In this document: positions 15,724-28,678 of the stretch, in pieces
How the letters are laid out: the number at the start of each line of letters is the position of its first letter
Position numbering within the stretch: position 1 is the first letter of the stretch
DNA from: a bacterium
GTDB lineage: Bacteria; Elusimicrobiota; Elusimicrobia; Elusimicrobiales; UBA9959
Length of the DNA stretch: 64,000 bases
Assembly: GCA_021786295.1 (NCBI GenBank)
Contig: JAJYNO010000024.1
Location: forward strand, 190,214 to 254,213
Reading direction: 5' to 3'
Translations under genes and position numbers: made by a program
Notes under the pieces: generated by a model
Database searches by the model: none
What the model saw: the letters and a program-made list of their open reading frames with translations, nothing else
What the model was told of the DNA's origin: nothing

Positions 15724-16749
15724 TCAATACATCCCGCTTTTTTTCAGTTCCTCCCCGGAAAACGGCCGCTCGAACAGCCTGTGGACCCAGAGCTGGTAGC
15801 CTATCACCACGGGCAGGAGAACGACGACGGTCCAGGTCATGATCCCCAAAGTGTAAGGACTGGACGAGGAATTGTACACGCTCAGCCCCAGGTCCGGGTC
15901 TATGCGCGAAGGCAGCAGGCAGGGATATATCCCGGCGAAGCCGGTAAGGGAAAAAAAAGCGATGGCCAGAAAAGAGGCCTGGAAAGCGCGCCCGGAGAGG
16001 CCGCGCGACAGCAGCGCCTTGGACGCGAAGAGGGCCGCCGCGAAGAGCAGCGGCAGCAGCAGCAGGTATTTGCGGGCCAGAAAATTTCCGGAAAGCCCGG
16101 TGGAAGCCCAGCTGTAAGCGGCGAAGACGACCGACAGCGCCAAAAGGCCGTACCAGGCCGCGCCCGCCAGCGCGCCGGCGCGCCGGGACGTGTCTCCCGG
16201 GACCTTGCACGCCGCCCAGAGCAGCCCGTGGTAAAGGAAGAGCGCGCAGAAAACCAGTCCGGTAGCCAGCGCGTAAGGGTTCAACAGGCCCAGGAAGGTC
16301 CCCTCGTAGCCCTCCGGCCCTATGGGCAGGCCGCGGAAGAGGTTGCCGAACGCCACCCCGAAGAGCAGCGCGGCCAGGAAGCTGGAGACCGCAGCGGAGC
16401 GCTCCCAGAAAGCCGTCCACGACGGGGACGGGGATTTGCCGCGGAATTCCAGCGCGACGCCGCGGGCTATCAGGGAGAACAGTATCAGCAGCAGCGCAGG
16501 ATAAAGCCAGCTGAACAGCGAGGCGTAGACGGGGGGGAAGGCCGCGAAGGTGGCGCCGCCCGCGGTGATCAGCCATACTTCGTTGCCGTCCCAGAAGGGA
16601 CCGATCGACGCGAAGACGCGCGAGCGTTCCCCGCCGGCCGGAGCGACCAGCCAGGCAGAGAAGGCCGCGCCAAGGTCGAAGCCGTCCAGCGCGAAGTAGG
16701 CCGTCCAGAGCACAGCCCACAGCACGAACCAAAGTTTAGCGTAGAGCAT
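15724..16749 (-). CDS. cydB: Cytochrome bd ubiquinol oxidase subunit II
   Basis: 341 residues, eight to nine membrane helices. Diagnostic stretches: YFALDGFDLGAA near residue 18, SIGPFWDGNEVWLITAGGA near 48-66, and FPPVYASLFSWLYPALLLIL. CydB stabilises the haem-bearing CydA in the quinol:O2 oxidoreductase, which gives high-affinity O2 reduction without proton pumping. ATG 16749 has AGGTGG upstream. It lies 33 bp after cydA. No cydX, cydC or cydD is in the window. Confidence 0.95.
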   Translation of the reverse strand: MLYAKLWFVLWAVLWTAYFALDGFDLGAAFSAWLVAPAGGERSRVFASIGPFWDGNEVWLITAGGATFAAFPPVYASLFSWLYPALLLILFSLIARGVALEFRGKSPSPSWTAFWERSAAVSSFLAALLFGVAFGNLFRGLPIGPEGYEGTFLGLLNPYALATGLVFCALFLYHGLLWAACKVPGDTSRRAGALAGAAWYGLLALSVVFAAYSWASTGLSGNFLARKYLLLLPLLFAAALFASKALLSRGLSGRAFQASFLAIAFFSLTGFAGIYPCLLPSRIDPDLGLSVYNSSSSPYTLGIMTWTVVVLLPVVIGYQLWVHRLFERPFSGEELKKSGMY

Positions 16750-16782
16750 AAATCCACCTAGTCCCTTTTCCTACCGCCGCCC

Positions 16783-18093
16783 TCACACTTCGATGCCTTT
16801 GCGGGCGTATTTCGCCAGCAGCCAGAAATCCACGACGCCCAGCGACGCGTAGAACAGCGTGAAACCGCCAAGCGACAGCCAGACCTGTCCCGGCGTCACC
16901 GTCCTGGAAACGGCGTCGGCCGTACGCATGAGGCCGTAGACCGCCCAGGGCTGGCGCCCCATCTCCGTCACCAGCCAGCCCATAAGCATGGCCAGGTAAG
17001 GCAGCGGAATGGCGAAGACCAGGACGCGGAGAAAAAGCGGGAAATCCTGGAGGCGGCCGCGCCGCGACAGGAAGACGGCCAGCGCGGAAAGCAGAATAAA
17101 AAGCGTTCCCAGCCCGACCATAGTCCTGAAGCCGATGAAGACCGGCAGCACCGGCGGCCTGTCCTGCGGGGGGAAATCGTTCAGCCCCTTCACCTCGGCG
17201 TGCAGCGAGTGGAAGGCCAGCAGGGAGAGGCCGTGCGGGATCTTCAGCGCCTCCACGTAATTGCCGTCCCCGCGCAGCCTGGGGACGGTCAGCAGCGCGT
17301 AAGGCGCGTCGCGGCGCGTCTGCCACACCGACTCCATCGCGGCCAGCTTGGCCGGCTGGTTCCTGGCCGCGTTCCCGCCGCTGACGTCGCCCATTATAGC
17401 TACTAGAAGCGAGGCCGCCAGCGCGAAGGCCGCACCCGCGGAAAAAGACCGGCGGAAAAGCTCGTCCTGGCTGCGGCGCAGCAGGTGCCAGGCGGATATC
17501 CCCATCACGAAGAAGCCGGCCACGGTCCACGCCGCCAGCACGGTGTGGCCGAACTCTATCCAGCCGTAGGGGTTGAAGACCAGGGCGGCGAAGCTGGTCA
17601 TCTCGGCCCGGCCGTTGCGCAGCGCGTAGCCGACGGGATGCTGCATCCAGCCGTTGGCCAGCAGTATCCAAAGGGCGGAAAGGTTGGTCGCGAAGGCCAC
17701 TATCCACATGACCGCGGCGTGGGCCTTCCTGGAGAGGCGCTCCCAACCGAAGACCCAGACCCCGATGAAAGTGGACTCGAGAAAGAAAGCCGCCGTGGCC
17801 TCTATGGCCAGCGGCGCCCCGAAAATGTCCCCGACGTACTTGGAATATTCGGCCCAGTTCATGCCGAACTGGAATTCAAGCGTTATCCCGGTAACCACCC
17901 CGAGAGCGAAATTTATCAGGAAAAGCTTGCCCCAGAACCTGGCTATGGCCAGGTACTTTTCGTCGCCGGAAGAGGCGTAGCGGGTCTCGAACCAGGCCAC
18001 CAGCCAGCCCAGTCCCAGCGTCAGCGGAACGAAAAGAAAATGGAACATCGCCGTCACGGCGAACTGCAGCCTGCTCAACGTCAAAGTGTCCAT
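16783..18093 (-). CDS. cydA: Cytochrome bd ubiquinol oxidase subunit I
   Basis: 436 residues with nine predicted helices. Haem ligands can be placed: His18 in AMFHFLFVPLTLG (b595), His183 in WIEFGHTVLA and Met325 in GFRTMVGLG (b558). The GWLVTEMGRQPWAVYGLMRT segment is diagnostic. The Q-loop before PPVLPVFIGFR is short, as in the shorter bd-oxidase class. The start at 18093 (MDTLTLSRLQFA) is the family N-terminus. An open frame extends upstream but has no conservation. A TATAAT box sits about 35 nt upstream. It implies O2 respiration or O2 scavenging beside an H2-evolving hydrogenase. Confidence 0.96.
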   Translation of the reverse strand: MDTLTLSRLQFAVTAMFHFLFVPLTLGLGWLVAWFETRYASSGDEKYLAIARFWGKLFLINFALGVVTGITLEFQFGMNWAEYSKYVGDIFGAPLAIEATAAFFLESTFIGVWVFGWERLSRKAHAAVMWIVAFATNLSALWILLANGWMQHPVGYALRNGRAEMTSFAALVFNPYGWIEFGHTVLAAWTVAGFFVMGISAWHLLRRSQDELFRRSFSAGAAFALAASLLVAIMGDVSGGNAARNQPAKLAAMESVWQTRRDAPYALLTVPRLRGDGNYVEALKIPHGLSLLAFHSLHAEVKGLNDFPPQDRPPVLPVFIGFRTMVGLGTLFILLSALAVFLSRRGRLQDFPLFLRVLVFAIPLPYLAMLMGWLVTEMGRQPWAVYGLMRTADAVSRTVTPGQVWLSLGGFTLFYASLGVVDFWLLAKYARKGIEV

Positions 18094-18127
18094 GTCTGCC
18101 CCCGGCACTTGTTTTGTCCGAATAAGC

Positions 18128-18133
18128 ATTATA
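18128..18133 (-). promoter_or_regulatory. -10 box upstream of cydAB
   Basis: The minus strand reads TATAAT within an AT-only stretch (complement of 18128-18133), 34 nt before the cydA ATG. The region 18094-18197 is shared with the divergent glycosyltransferase gene, so it may hold promoters for both. No clear -35 was seen. Confidence 0.5.
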
Positions 18134-18197
18134 TATTTATTCCTTCGGATGCGCGCGCCGGGGACTGCGATTTTTGTAGAATATCCCTGTACCACCA

Positions 18198-19835
18198 ATG
18201 GACAGACACCTGAAATACGCGGCGCCTCTTGTCTTTCTCGTCTTCGCTGCCACTCTCCTCCCCTGGCGCTGCAACTTCCCGCTCAACGACGACTGGGCCT
18301 ACGCCCTGGCCTCCCGCGCGCTGGCCGAGACCGGCCGCCTGCGCCTCTGCGACTGGGGCGCGTCCACGCAGCTGCCGCACCTGCTCTGGGGCGCTCTCTT
18401 CACGAAGCTCTTCGGTTTCAGCTTCGGCGCGCTTCGCGTCGCGAACCTGCTGGTCTCGGCCGCCGGTCTTTATTTCTTCGTCAGGCTGATGGAGGAGTTC
18501 GATATCGCCCCCGGGCCCAAAGCGGCCGCGGCGCTGGCACTGGCGCTGAACCCGCTCTACCTGGTGCTGGCGGATTCCTTCATGACGGACCAGCATTATC
18601 TGCTCTGGATGCTGGCCGCCTGCCTCTTCTACGTCAGGCGGCTCAAGGACCCCTCCGACGACAGGTCGCTATGGCTGGCAGGGGCCTGCTCCGCCATGGC
18701 CTACCTGACCAGGCAGCTGGGGGTAGCGCTGCCGCTGGCCTTCACGCTGGCCCTTTTCCTGGAGCGCCGCCCCGGACGGCGCGAGCTGGCCGCGGTCTGG
18801 GCGCTGCCGGCCGCCGCGATGCTCGGCTTCGCCCTCTGGTTCAAGTACGTCAACGGCCCCACGTGGGCCTCGGAGAATTACGTCGGGGCGGCCACGCTGG
18901 CCCATCTTTCCAGGTTCGGCGCCTTTTTGGGCGACGCCGTCAGGCGAGTGCTCGCCTCGGCCATGGAAACAGGGCTGTTGCTGCTGCCGCTGGCGGCCGC
19001 CTTCCTCTTCAGCGCCGGAAGGTTCCGCCGGAAGAACGGCTTCAGAGTGAAGGTGCACGCCGCCGTACCATGGCTGGCGCTGGCGGCGTTGACGGTTTTC
19101 GCGCTGACGGGCGGCCCGCTCCCCTACCTGCAGAACAACATCTCTCCCTCCGGACTCGGGGCCCTCACGCTTGGAGGCTCCGTCCTGAAGCCCTCGGGAC
19201 TGTTCGCCAGCCCGACGTTCTGGCGCCTGGCGACCGTGCTCTCTGTCGCCGGCGCCGCGCTGCTGGTCTGCGCCTCTGACCTCGCGCTGCGCGCCGGGCC
19301 GCATGCGCTGCGCTTCGTCTTCGCGGCCGCCATGCTACAGCTGGCGCTCTCCCTGGTCGGGGCCAAGTACTTCGACCGCTACCTGCTGACGCTGCTCCCC
19401 TGGTTCGCGCTGGCCGCGGCCTTCGCGGCCAAAGGCGTGCGTTTCTCGCTCCCGGCTGCCGGCACCGCCCTGGCGCTGTACGCCGCACTGGGCTGGGCGG
19501 GGATGAAGGACTACATGGCCTGGAACACGGCCAAGTGGGAGCTGACCGAGAGACCGCATCCAGGCCTGCTCTCCGGGGAGATCGCGGCCGGCTTCGACCA
19601 CGACGCCTGGCTGAACTACGAGCAGGACATGGCCTATCTGAAGTCCATGAAGCCCCTAGATGCGATAGGCGAATGGGAGTGGCAGAGCCTCATCCAGTAC
19701 AAGGCGCTGGTCTCCTTCGCCCCGGACCAGCGCCTCAGGCTCCTCGACCGCATAGAGTACTCGACGCCGCTCTCTGCCGAGAAAGGCGTTCTTTACCTGA
19801 TGGCCCTGCCTCCGGCCGCGCCGCCGGCGCGTTGA
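18198..19835 (+). CDS. Integral-membrane glycosyltransferase (GT-C/PMT-like superfamily)
   Basis: 545 residues with about 11-12 hydrophobic helices and a C-terminal soluble tail. The first periplasmic loop holds PLNDDWAYALASRAL, the acidic D-D pair that is the catalytic and metal-linked mark of GT-C enzymes such as ArnT/PMT. KLFGFSFGALRVANLLVSA and MTDQHYLLWMLAA also fit the family. Such enzymes transfer sugars from polyprenyl-phosphate donors to lipids or proteins on the outer face of the inner membrane. The acceptor is not readable. It lies divergent from cydA and upstream of the lipid synthase, but with a separate promoter between. Confidence 0.75.
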   Translation: MDRHLKYAAPLVFLVFAATLLPWRCNFPLNDDWAYALASRALAETGRLRLCDWGASTQLPHLLWGALFTKLFGFSFGALRVANLLVSAAGLYFFVRLMEEFDIAPGPKAAAALALALNPLYLVLADSFMTDQHYLLWMLAACLFYVRRLKDPSDDRSLWLAGACSAMAYLTRQLGVALPLAFTLALFLERRPGRRELAAVWALPAAAMLGFALWFKYVNGPTWASENYVGAATLAHLSRFGAFLGDAVRRVLASAMETGLLLLPLAAAFLFSAGRFRRKNGFRVKVHAAVPWLALAALTVFALTGGPLPYLQNNISPSGLGALTLGGSVLKPSGLFASPTFWRLATVLSVAGAALLVCASDLALRAGPHALRFVFAAAMLQLALSLVGAKYFDRYLLTLLPWFALAAAFAAKGVRFSLPAAGTALALYAALGWAGMKDYMAWNTAKWELTERPHPGLLSGEIAAGFDHDAWLNYEQDMAYLKSMKPLDAIGEWEWQSLIQYKALVSFAPDQRLRLLDRIEYSTPLSAEKGVLYLMALPPAAPPAR

Positions 19836-19861
19836 TTGCGCGCCGGATTTCTTGATAAAAT
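19832..19861 (+). promoter_or_regulatory. Promoter for the polyketide/lipid synthase locus
   Basis: TTGATT (19832-19837), an 18-nt spacer and TAAAAT (19856-19861) stand upstream of the synthase ATG at 19976, inside a 140-bp gap. The leader of about 108 nt is long for this window. No riboswitch-like structure was recognised. Confidence 0.5.
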
Positions 19862-19975
19862 ATATATATGACATCCTTAAACGGCATCATCTGACCCGTT
19901 TACCCGTACAATTTGGACCAATAACGCGGGCGGCTCCGCAAGCGCAGCCCCCGCGGTTAAAGAGGCATACGGATT

Positions 19976-22900
19976 ATGAACAATGAAAAAATAGCGATAG
20001 TCGGTCTCGGCATCATCGCCCCCAAGGCCCTCAACAAAGAGCAGTTCTGGCAGAACGTGCTGGAGGGGAAGAACTGCATAACCGAGGTGCCGCAGGACCG
20101 CTGGGACTGGCGGCTCTACTATTCCGAGGACCACAAGGCCGCGGACAAGACCTATTCCAAGATAGGCGGCTTCATCGAAGGCTTCAAGTTCGATTCCATC
20201 AAGTACAAGATCCCGCCGCAGAGCGCGGCCCAGATCTCCAGGCTCCAGCAGATGACCATAGAGGCCGTCCGCATGGCCCTCGAGGACGCGGGCTACGATA
20301 AGAAGCCGTTCGACTCCAGGCGCGCCGCGGCCGTGCTCGGCAACGCGATGGGCGCCAACCGCAAGGAGATGACCGACCTGCGCGTGTACAAGTTCTACAA
20401 CGAGGACCTGATAAAGAAGACCTCGGTCTTCTCCGCGCTGCCCAAGGACAGGCAGGAGGCCCTGATAGCGGAGTTCGAGGCCGGCATAGACAACGGCATC
20501 ATCAAGATCACCGAGGACACCATGCCCGGCGAGCTCAGCAACGTGACGGCCGGCCGCATAGCCAACGTCTTCAACCTCAACGGCCCCAACATGACGATGG
20601 ACGCCGCCTGCGCCTCCTCGATGGCCGCGCTCGACTACGCGGTGCTCGGGCTGCGCGCCGGCAAGTTCGACATGGCCGTGGCCGGCGGCGCCGACGAGAT
20701 GATGAGCCCCGCCGCCTTCGTGAAGTTCTGCAAGATCGGCGCGCTGTCGGCCGACGGCTCCTACTCCTTCGACGAGCGCGCCAACGGCTTCGTGATGGCC
20801 GAGGCGGTCTCCATTTACATCCTGAAGCGCCTGTCCGACGCGGTCAGGGACGGCGACAAGATCTACGCGCTGATCAACGCGGTCGGCGCCTCCTCCGACG
20901 GCAAGGGCAAGGGCATCACCGCCCCGAACCCGAAGGGCCAGAAGATAGCCATCGAGAACGCCTTCGAGCAGGTGGACTACGGCCCCGGCGAGGTGGACTT
21001 CGTCGAGGCGCACGGCACCGCCACCAAGGTCGGCGACGCCGCCGAGGTGCAGGTGCTGCAGGAAGTGTTCGGCCCGCACATGGGCGGGGGCAGGAAGCTC
21101 GGCCTCACCTCGGTGAAATCCCAGATCGGCCACTCCAAGGCCGCCGCCGGCGCGGTGTCCATAGCCAAGACGGCCCTCGCGATCTACAACAAGACGCTGC
21201 CCACCTCCATCAACTGCGTGAAGCTCAACCCCGGCATAGACCAGGACCTCTTCAAGGTCATCACCAAGGCCGAGCCCTGGAACAAGGACGGCCTGCGCCG
21301 CGCCGACGTCTCGTCTTTCGGCTTCGGCGGCACCAACTTCCACGTGCTGCTCGAGGAGTACACCGGCCCGAACCATCCCCGTTATATCAAGGCCGGCGCC
21401 GCCGCCGAGACGCCCGCCGCCCCGGTAGAGGTGGTCGAGAACCCGCGCGCGCCTTTCGCCGGTCTGCAGGGCGAGGCCGTCACGTTCACCGGCAATACCC
21501 CCGAGGACGTCATCAGTAACGCGAAGAAAGAAGCCGCGGCCGTTTTCTCCAAGTGGCCGGAAGCCTACCCGATGGCCGCCTACGCCCAGCCTTCGATGAC
21601 GAAGGCCAAAGGTCCGTGGGGCGTGAGCATAGTGGCCAAGTCCCCGAAGGACCTGCAGGAGAAGATCGAGTTCATGGCCAAGAACGGCAAGCCGGAAACC
21701 TGGACCGAGCCGCCGCTCAACTTCAAGCTGAAGGGCGTCTACACCTTCAAGACCGGCGTGAACCAGGCCAAGGTGGGCCTGCTGTTCCCCGGCCAGGGCT
21801 CCCAGTACGTCGACATGATGCGCGACCTCGCGGCCAAGTACCAGGTGGTGCAGGCCACGTTCGCCGAGGCCGACGTCATCCTGGACAAGATGATAGGCAT
21901 CAGGCTCACCGAGGCCATCTGGAGCAAGCCCGGCGAGGGCAAGGAGGAACTCGCCAAGCGCGAAGCCGCCATCAAGCAGACCCAGCTCACCCAGCCGTCC
22001 ATGATGACGGCCGACATAGCGATGTACCGCCTGCTCCGCGAGTTCGGCGTTAAGCCCGACATGGCCATAGGCCACAGCCTCGGCGAATACGCGGCAGCCA
22101 CCGCGGCCGGCATCTTCACGTTCGAGAACGGCCTGCGCGCCGTCACCAGCCGCGCCAAGGAGATGGCCAGCGTCAAGGTGGCCGACCCCGGCAAGATGGC
22201 CTCGGTCGCCCTCAACTGCGACAAGGTGGACGCGGAGCTGAAGAAGATAAACGGCTACGTGATCTGCGCCAACAAGAACTGCCCGCTGCAGACCGTGATC
22301 GCCGGCGAGGCGAAGGCCGTGGAACAGGCCGTGCAGCTCTTCAAGGGCATGGGCGTGGAGGCCGGAGAGATACCGGTGAGCCACGCTTTCCACTCCGAGA
22401 TAGTCGCCCCCGCGATGGGCCCGTACCGGAACTTCCTGCAGAACATACCCATAAAGGCCGCGGACATGAAGATCCTCTCCAACGTGACCGCGGACTTCTT
22501 CCCGACGGACCCGCAGGGCATCTACGACATGCTGATCAAGCAGATGACGAGCCCCGTCGAGTTCATAAAGCAGCTCGAGCGCATGTACGCCGAGGGAGTG
22601 CGCACCTTCATAGAGTGCGGCCCGAAGCGCGTGCTCAGCGCGTTCGCGACGTCGACGCTCAAGGACATGCCGGAGCCGGTCACCGTGCTCGCCTCCAACC
22701 ACCCGAAGCGCGGCGGCATCACCGAGCTCAACGACCTGTTCGCCAACATGACCGCTCTCGGCATCCCGGTGAACTGGGAAGGCAAGGTCCCGCAGCGCGG
22801 CGGGAAGTTCTTCAACCCGTACTACCAGAACTGGGCGCTGAAAGTATCCGGCCAGGCCGGGCCCGTCAGCGTGTCCGCGCCGGCTTCTTCCGGCGCGCCG

Positions 22901-24115
22901 CTGCCGGCCGACAAGGCCGCTTTCGCCGAGGCGTACGGCTTCAACTTCAACCCTATCGCTGTCTCCGGCATAGCCGGCGGCACGCCCGGCACCTGGGACA
23001 AGCTGTTCCGCGAGCGCAACCTGGACGAGATACTCGCCGGCAAGAACATGATAGAGCCGATCCCCGGGGCTTGGCGCGCGCAGCAGATAGACAAGAACAT
23101 CATCCGCGTCGTCAAGTCCCCGACCGGCGGCGGCTCCATCGAGAAGATCGACTCCGTGGACCAGGCCATCAAGCTGTCGGCCCGCGCCGGCCAGCTGGAC
23201 ATAGAGGCCGAGTTCGGTTTGCCCCCGACGGTGGTAAAGGCGCTCCACTCCGTCTTCAAGATGGCGATAGGCGCGGGCGTCCTGGCCCTCAAGGACGCCG
23301 GCCTGCCGCTGATCCATTATTACAAGAAGACCACCACCGGCAGCTTCCTGCCGGACAAATGGGCGCTGCCCGAGCCAGTGGCCTCGGAGACCGGCGTAGT
23401 CTTCGCCTCGGCCTTCCCGGTACTGGAGCCGCTGATCAAGGAGATAACCGGTTATTTCAATCATAAATACGCCGGCAAAACGGCAGAGCAGCTCTGGGAG
23501 GTCTACCACCGCATCGTGGACAAGCTGCCGTCGGAGGCCGACAAAGCGGGGCTCCGCGCGTGGCTGCAGAAGGAGTTCGCGGGCTACCAGCCCGGGGAGG
23601 GCAAGGACCCGTACACCTTCAGCCAGAACTTCCTGCTGAAGGTCATACCGATAGCCGACTCGCAGTTCGCCCAGTGGGTGGGCGCCAAAGGCCCGACGAT
23701 ACACCTGAGCGCGGCCTGCGCCTCCACCACGCAGGCGGTGCACGTGGCCGAGAGCTGGATACGCGCCGGCAAGTGCAGGCGCGTCGTGGTGATAGCCGCC
23801 GACGACATCACCAACGAGACGATACAGCAGTGGACGATGCCGGGCTTCCTGGCCTCCGGCACCGCGACCACCAAGGAGAACGTCTCCGAGGCGGCCCTGC
23901 CCTTCGACCGCCGCCGCCACGGCCTTATCGTGGGCTCCGGCGCCGTGGCCATGGTGATAGAGGACGAGACGCTCTGCCGCGGCCGCGGCATGAAGCCGCT
24001 GGCCCGCCTGCTGCTCTCCGAAGCCGCCAACTCCGCCTTCCACGCCACCAGGCTGGACACCGACCACGTGGCCTCGATCCTGTCCGGCTTCCTGGACAAA
24101 ATAGAGAAGCTCTGA
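19976..24115 (+). CDS. PUFA-synthase-like polyketide synthase, N-terminal part: KS-AT-KS(N-half)
   Basis: 1379 residues. KS1 (about 5-465) is complete: Cys212 in DAACASSMAAL, His346 in EAHGTATKVGD, His386 in IGHSKAAAGA. AT (about 598-935) has LLFPGQGSQYV, Ser701 in GHSLGEYAAA and His806 in SHAFHSE. A second KS starts near 990 and holds Cys1248 in SAACASTTQAV, then the frame stops at a TGA (24113-24115) before that KS's two His motifs. These continue in the same reading frame in the next gene, so the TGA splits one conserved domain. Layout resembles PfaA/HglE-type iterative synthases. The product would be a long-chain lipid or polyketide. No enoyl reductase is seen. Confidence 0.88.
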   Translation: MNNEKIAIVGLGIIAPKALNKEQFWQNVLEGKNCITEVPQDRWDWRLYYSEDHKAADKTYSKIGGFIEGFKFDSIKYKIPPQSAAQISRLQQMTIEAVRMALEDAGYDKKPFDSRRAAAVLGNAMGANRKEMTDLRVYKFYNEDLIKKTSVFSALPKDRQEALIAEFEAGIDNGIIKITEDTMPGELSNVTAGRIANVFNLNGPNMTMDAACASSMAALDYAVLGLRAGKFDMAVAGGADEMMSPAAFVKFCKIGALSADGSYSFDERANGFVMAEAVSIYILKRLSDAVRDGDKIYALINAVGASSDGKGKGITAPNPKGQKIAIENAFEQVDYGPGEVDFVEAHGTATKVGDAAEVQVLQEVFGPHMGGGRKLGLTSVKSQIGHSKAAAGAVSIAKTALAIYNKTLPTSINCVKLNPGIDQDLFKVITKAEPWNKDGLRRADVSSFGFGGTNFHVLLEEYTGPNHPRYIKAGAAAETPAAPVEVVENPRAPFAGLQGEAVTFTGNTPEDVISNAKKEAAAVFSKWPEAYPMAAYAQPSMTKAKGPWGVSIVAKSPKDLQEKIEFMAKNGKPETWTEPPLNFKLKGVYTFKTGVNQAKVGLLFPGQGSQYVDMMRDLAAKYQVVQATFAEADVILDKMIGIRLTEAIWSKPGEGKEELAKREAAIKQTQLTQPSMMTADIAMYRLLREFGVKPDMAIGHSLGEYAAATAAGIFTFENGLRAVTSRAKEMASVKVADPGKMASVALNCDKVDAELKKINGYVICANKNCPLQTVIAGEAKAVEQAVQLFKGMGVEAGEIPVSHAFHSEIVAPAMGPYRNFLQNIPIKAADMKILSNVTADFFPTDPQGIYDMLIKQMTSPVEFIKQLERMYAEGVRTFIECGPKRVLSAFATSTLKDMPEPVTVLASNHPKRGGITELNDLFANMTALGIPVNWEGKVPQRGGKFFNPYYQNWALKVSGQAGPVSVSAPASSGAPLPADKAAFAEAYGFNFNPIAVSGIAGGTPGTWDKLFRERNLDEILAGKNMIEPIPGAWRAQQIDKNIIRVVKSPTGGGSIEKIDSVDQAIKLSARAGQLDIEAEFGLPPTVVKALHSVFKMAIGAGVLALKDAGLPLIHYYKKTTTGSFLPDKWALPEPVASETGVVFASAFPVLEPLIKEITGYFNHKYAGKTAEQLWEVYHRIVDKLPSEADKAGLRAWLQKEFAGYQPGEGKDPYTFSQNFLLKVIPIADSQFAQWVGAKGPTIHLSAACASTTQAVHVAESWIRAGKCRRVVVIAADDITNETIQQWTMPGFLASGTATTKENVSEAALPFDRRRHGLIVGSGAVAMVIEDETLCRGRGMKPLARLLLSEAANSAFHATRLDTDHVASILSGFLDKIEKL

Positions 24116-24133
24116 TGCCTGAAGCGCGAGGAG

Positions 24134-27994
<3,861 letters not shown>

Positions 27995-27997
27995 AGG

Positions 27998-28648
27998 ATG
28001 AGGAGCACTGCCGACAATACCGCCGAAGAGACCTGGCCCGGGACCGGGACGACGCTGCGCTTCGTCAGGGTGGCGGGACTCTCTCCCGACGGGGCGCTGT
28101 CGGAAAGGGAAGCCGCCGTCTACGCGGCCTTCCGCATGGAGAAGCGACGGGCGGAATGGCTGGCCGGCAGGCTGGCCGCCAAGTCCCTGCTTACCGCGGC
28201 CTCGGGCCGGAGGCCGGAGGAATGCGAGATAGGCATGGACCGTCTGGGCCGCCCCTGCTGCGGGGAGACTCTGGTCTCCATCTCCCACTCCGGAGGCTGG
28301 GCGCTGGCCGCGGTCAGGCCCGGCTCCGCTTTCCTCGGCGCCGATCTGGAGAGGGTCGAGGAGCGCCACCAGGCCTGGTACTCGGACTACTTCCATCCCT
28401 CGGAGCTCCCCGGCCATGACCCATCCGAGGCCACCAGGATCTGGACCATAAAGGAGGCCGTCCTGAAGGCCCTCGGCCTGGGACTGATGGCGGACCCGCT
28501 CCACGTCAGGACCGGAGAGCGCGTCATGCTCTCCGGCAAGGCCCTGGAGCGCTACCGCGAGCTGGGCAGCCCCGCGTACTCGGTGGAGACGCGGGCCTTC
28601 CCGGAAGGTTTTTGGACGGCCGTAGTGGCTGACTCGATTTTGAAGTAA
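27998..28648 (+). CDS. 4'-phosphopantetheinyl transferase, Sfp/PfaE type
   Basis: 216 residues. It transfers the phosphopantetheine arm from CoA to carrier proteins. Motifs: LAGRLAAKSLL near residue 50, SISHSGGWALAAV near 95, the Mg2+ site GADLERVEERH near 115 (usually G-[IV]-D-x-E) and WTIKEAVLKALGLGL near 150. It begins 3 bp after the synthase stop, so it is co-transcribed and very probably serves the tandem ACPs. That pairing matters because those ACPs have Thr at the attachment position. Confidence 0.9.
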   Translation: MRSTADNTAEETWPGTGTTLRFVRVAGLSPDGALSEREAAVYAAFRMEKRRAEWLAGRLAAKSLLTAASGRRPEECEIGMDRLGRPCCGETLVSISHSGGWALAAVRPGSAFLGADLERVEERHQAWYSDYFHPSELPGHDPSEATRIWTIKEAVLKALGLGLMADPLHVRTGERVMLSGKALERYRELGSPAYSVETRAFPEGFWTAVVADSILK

Positions 28649-28678
28649 AATATCAGGTAAAGAGAGGTTACACCACTC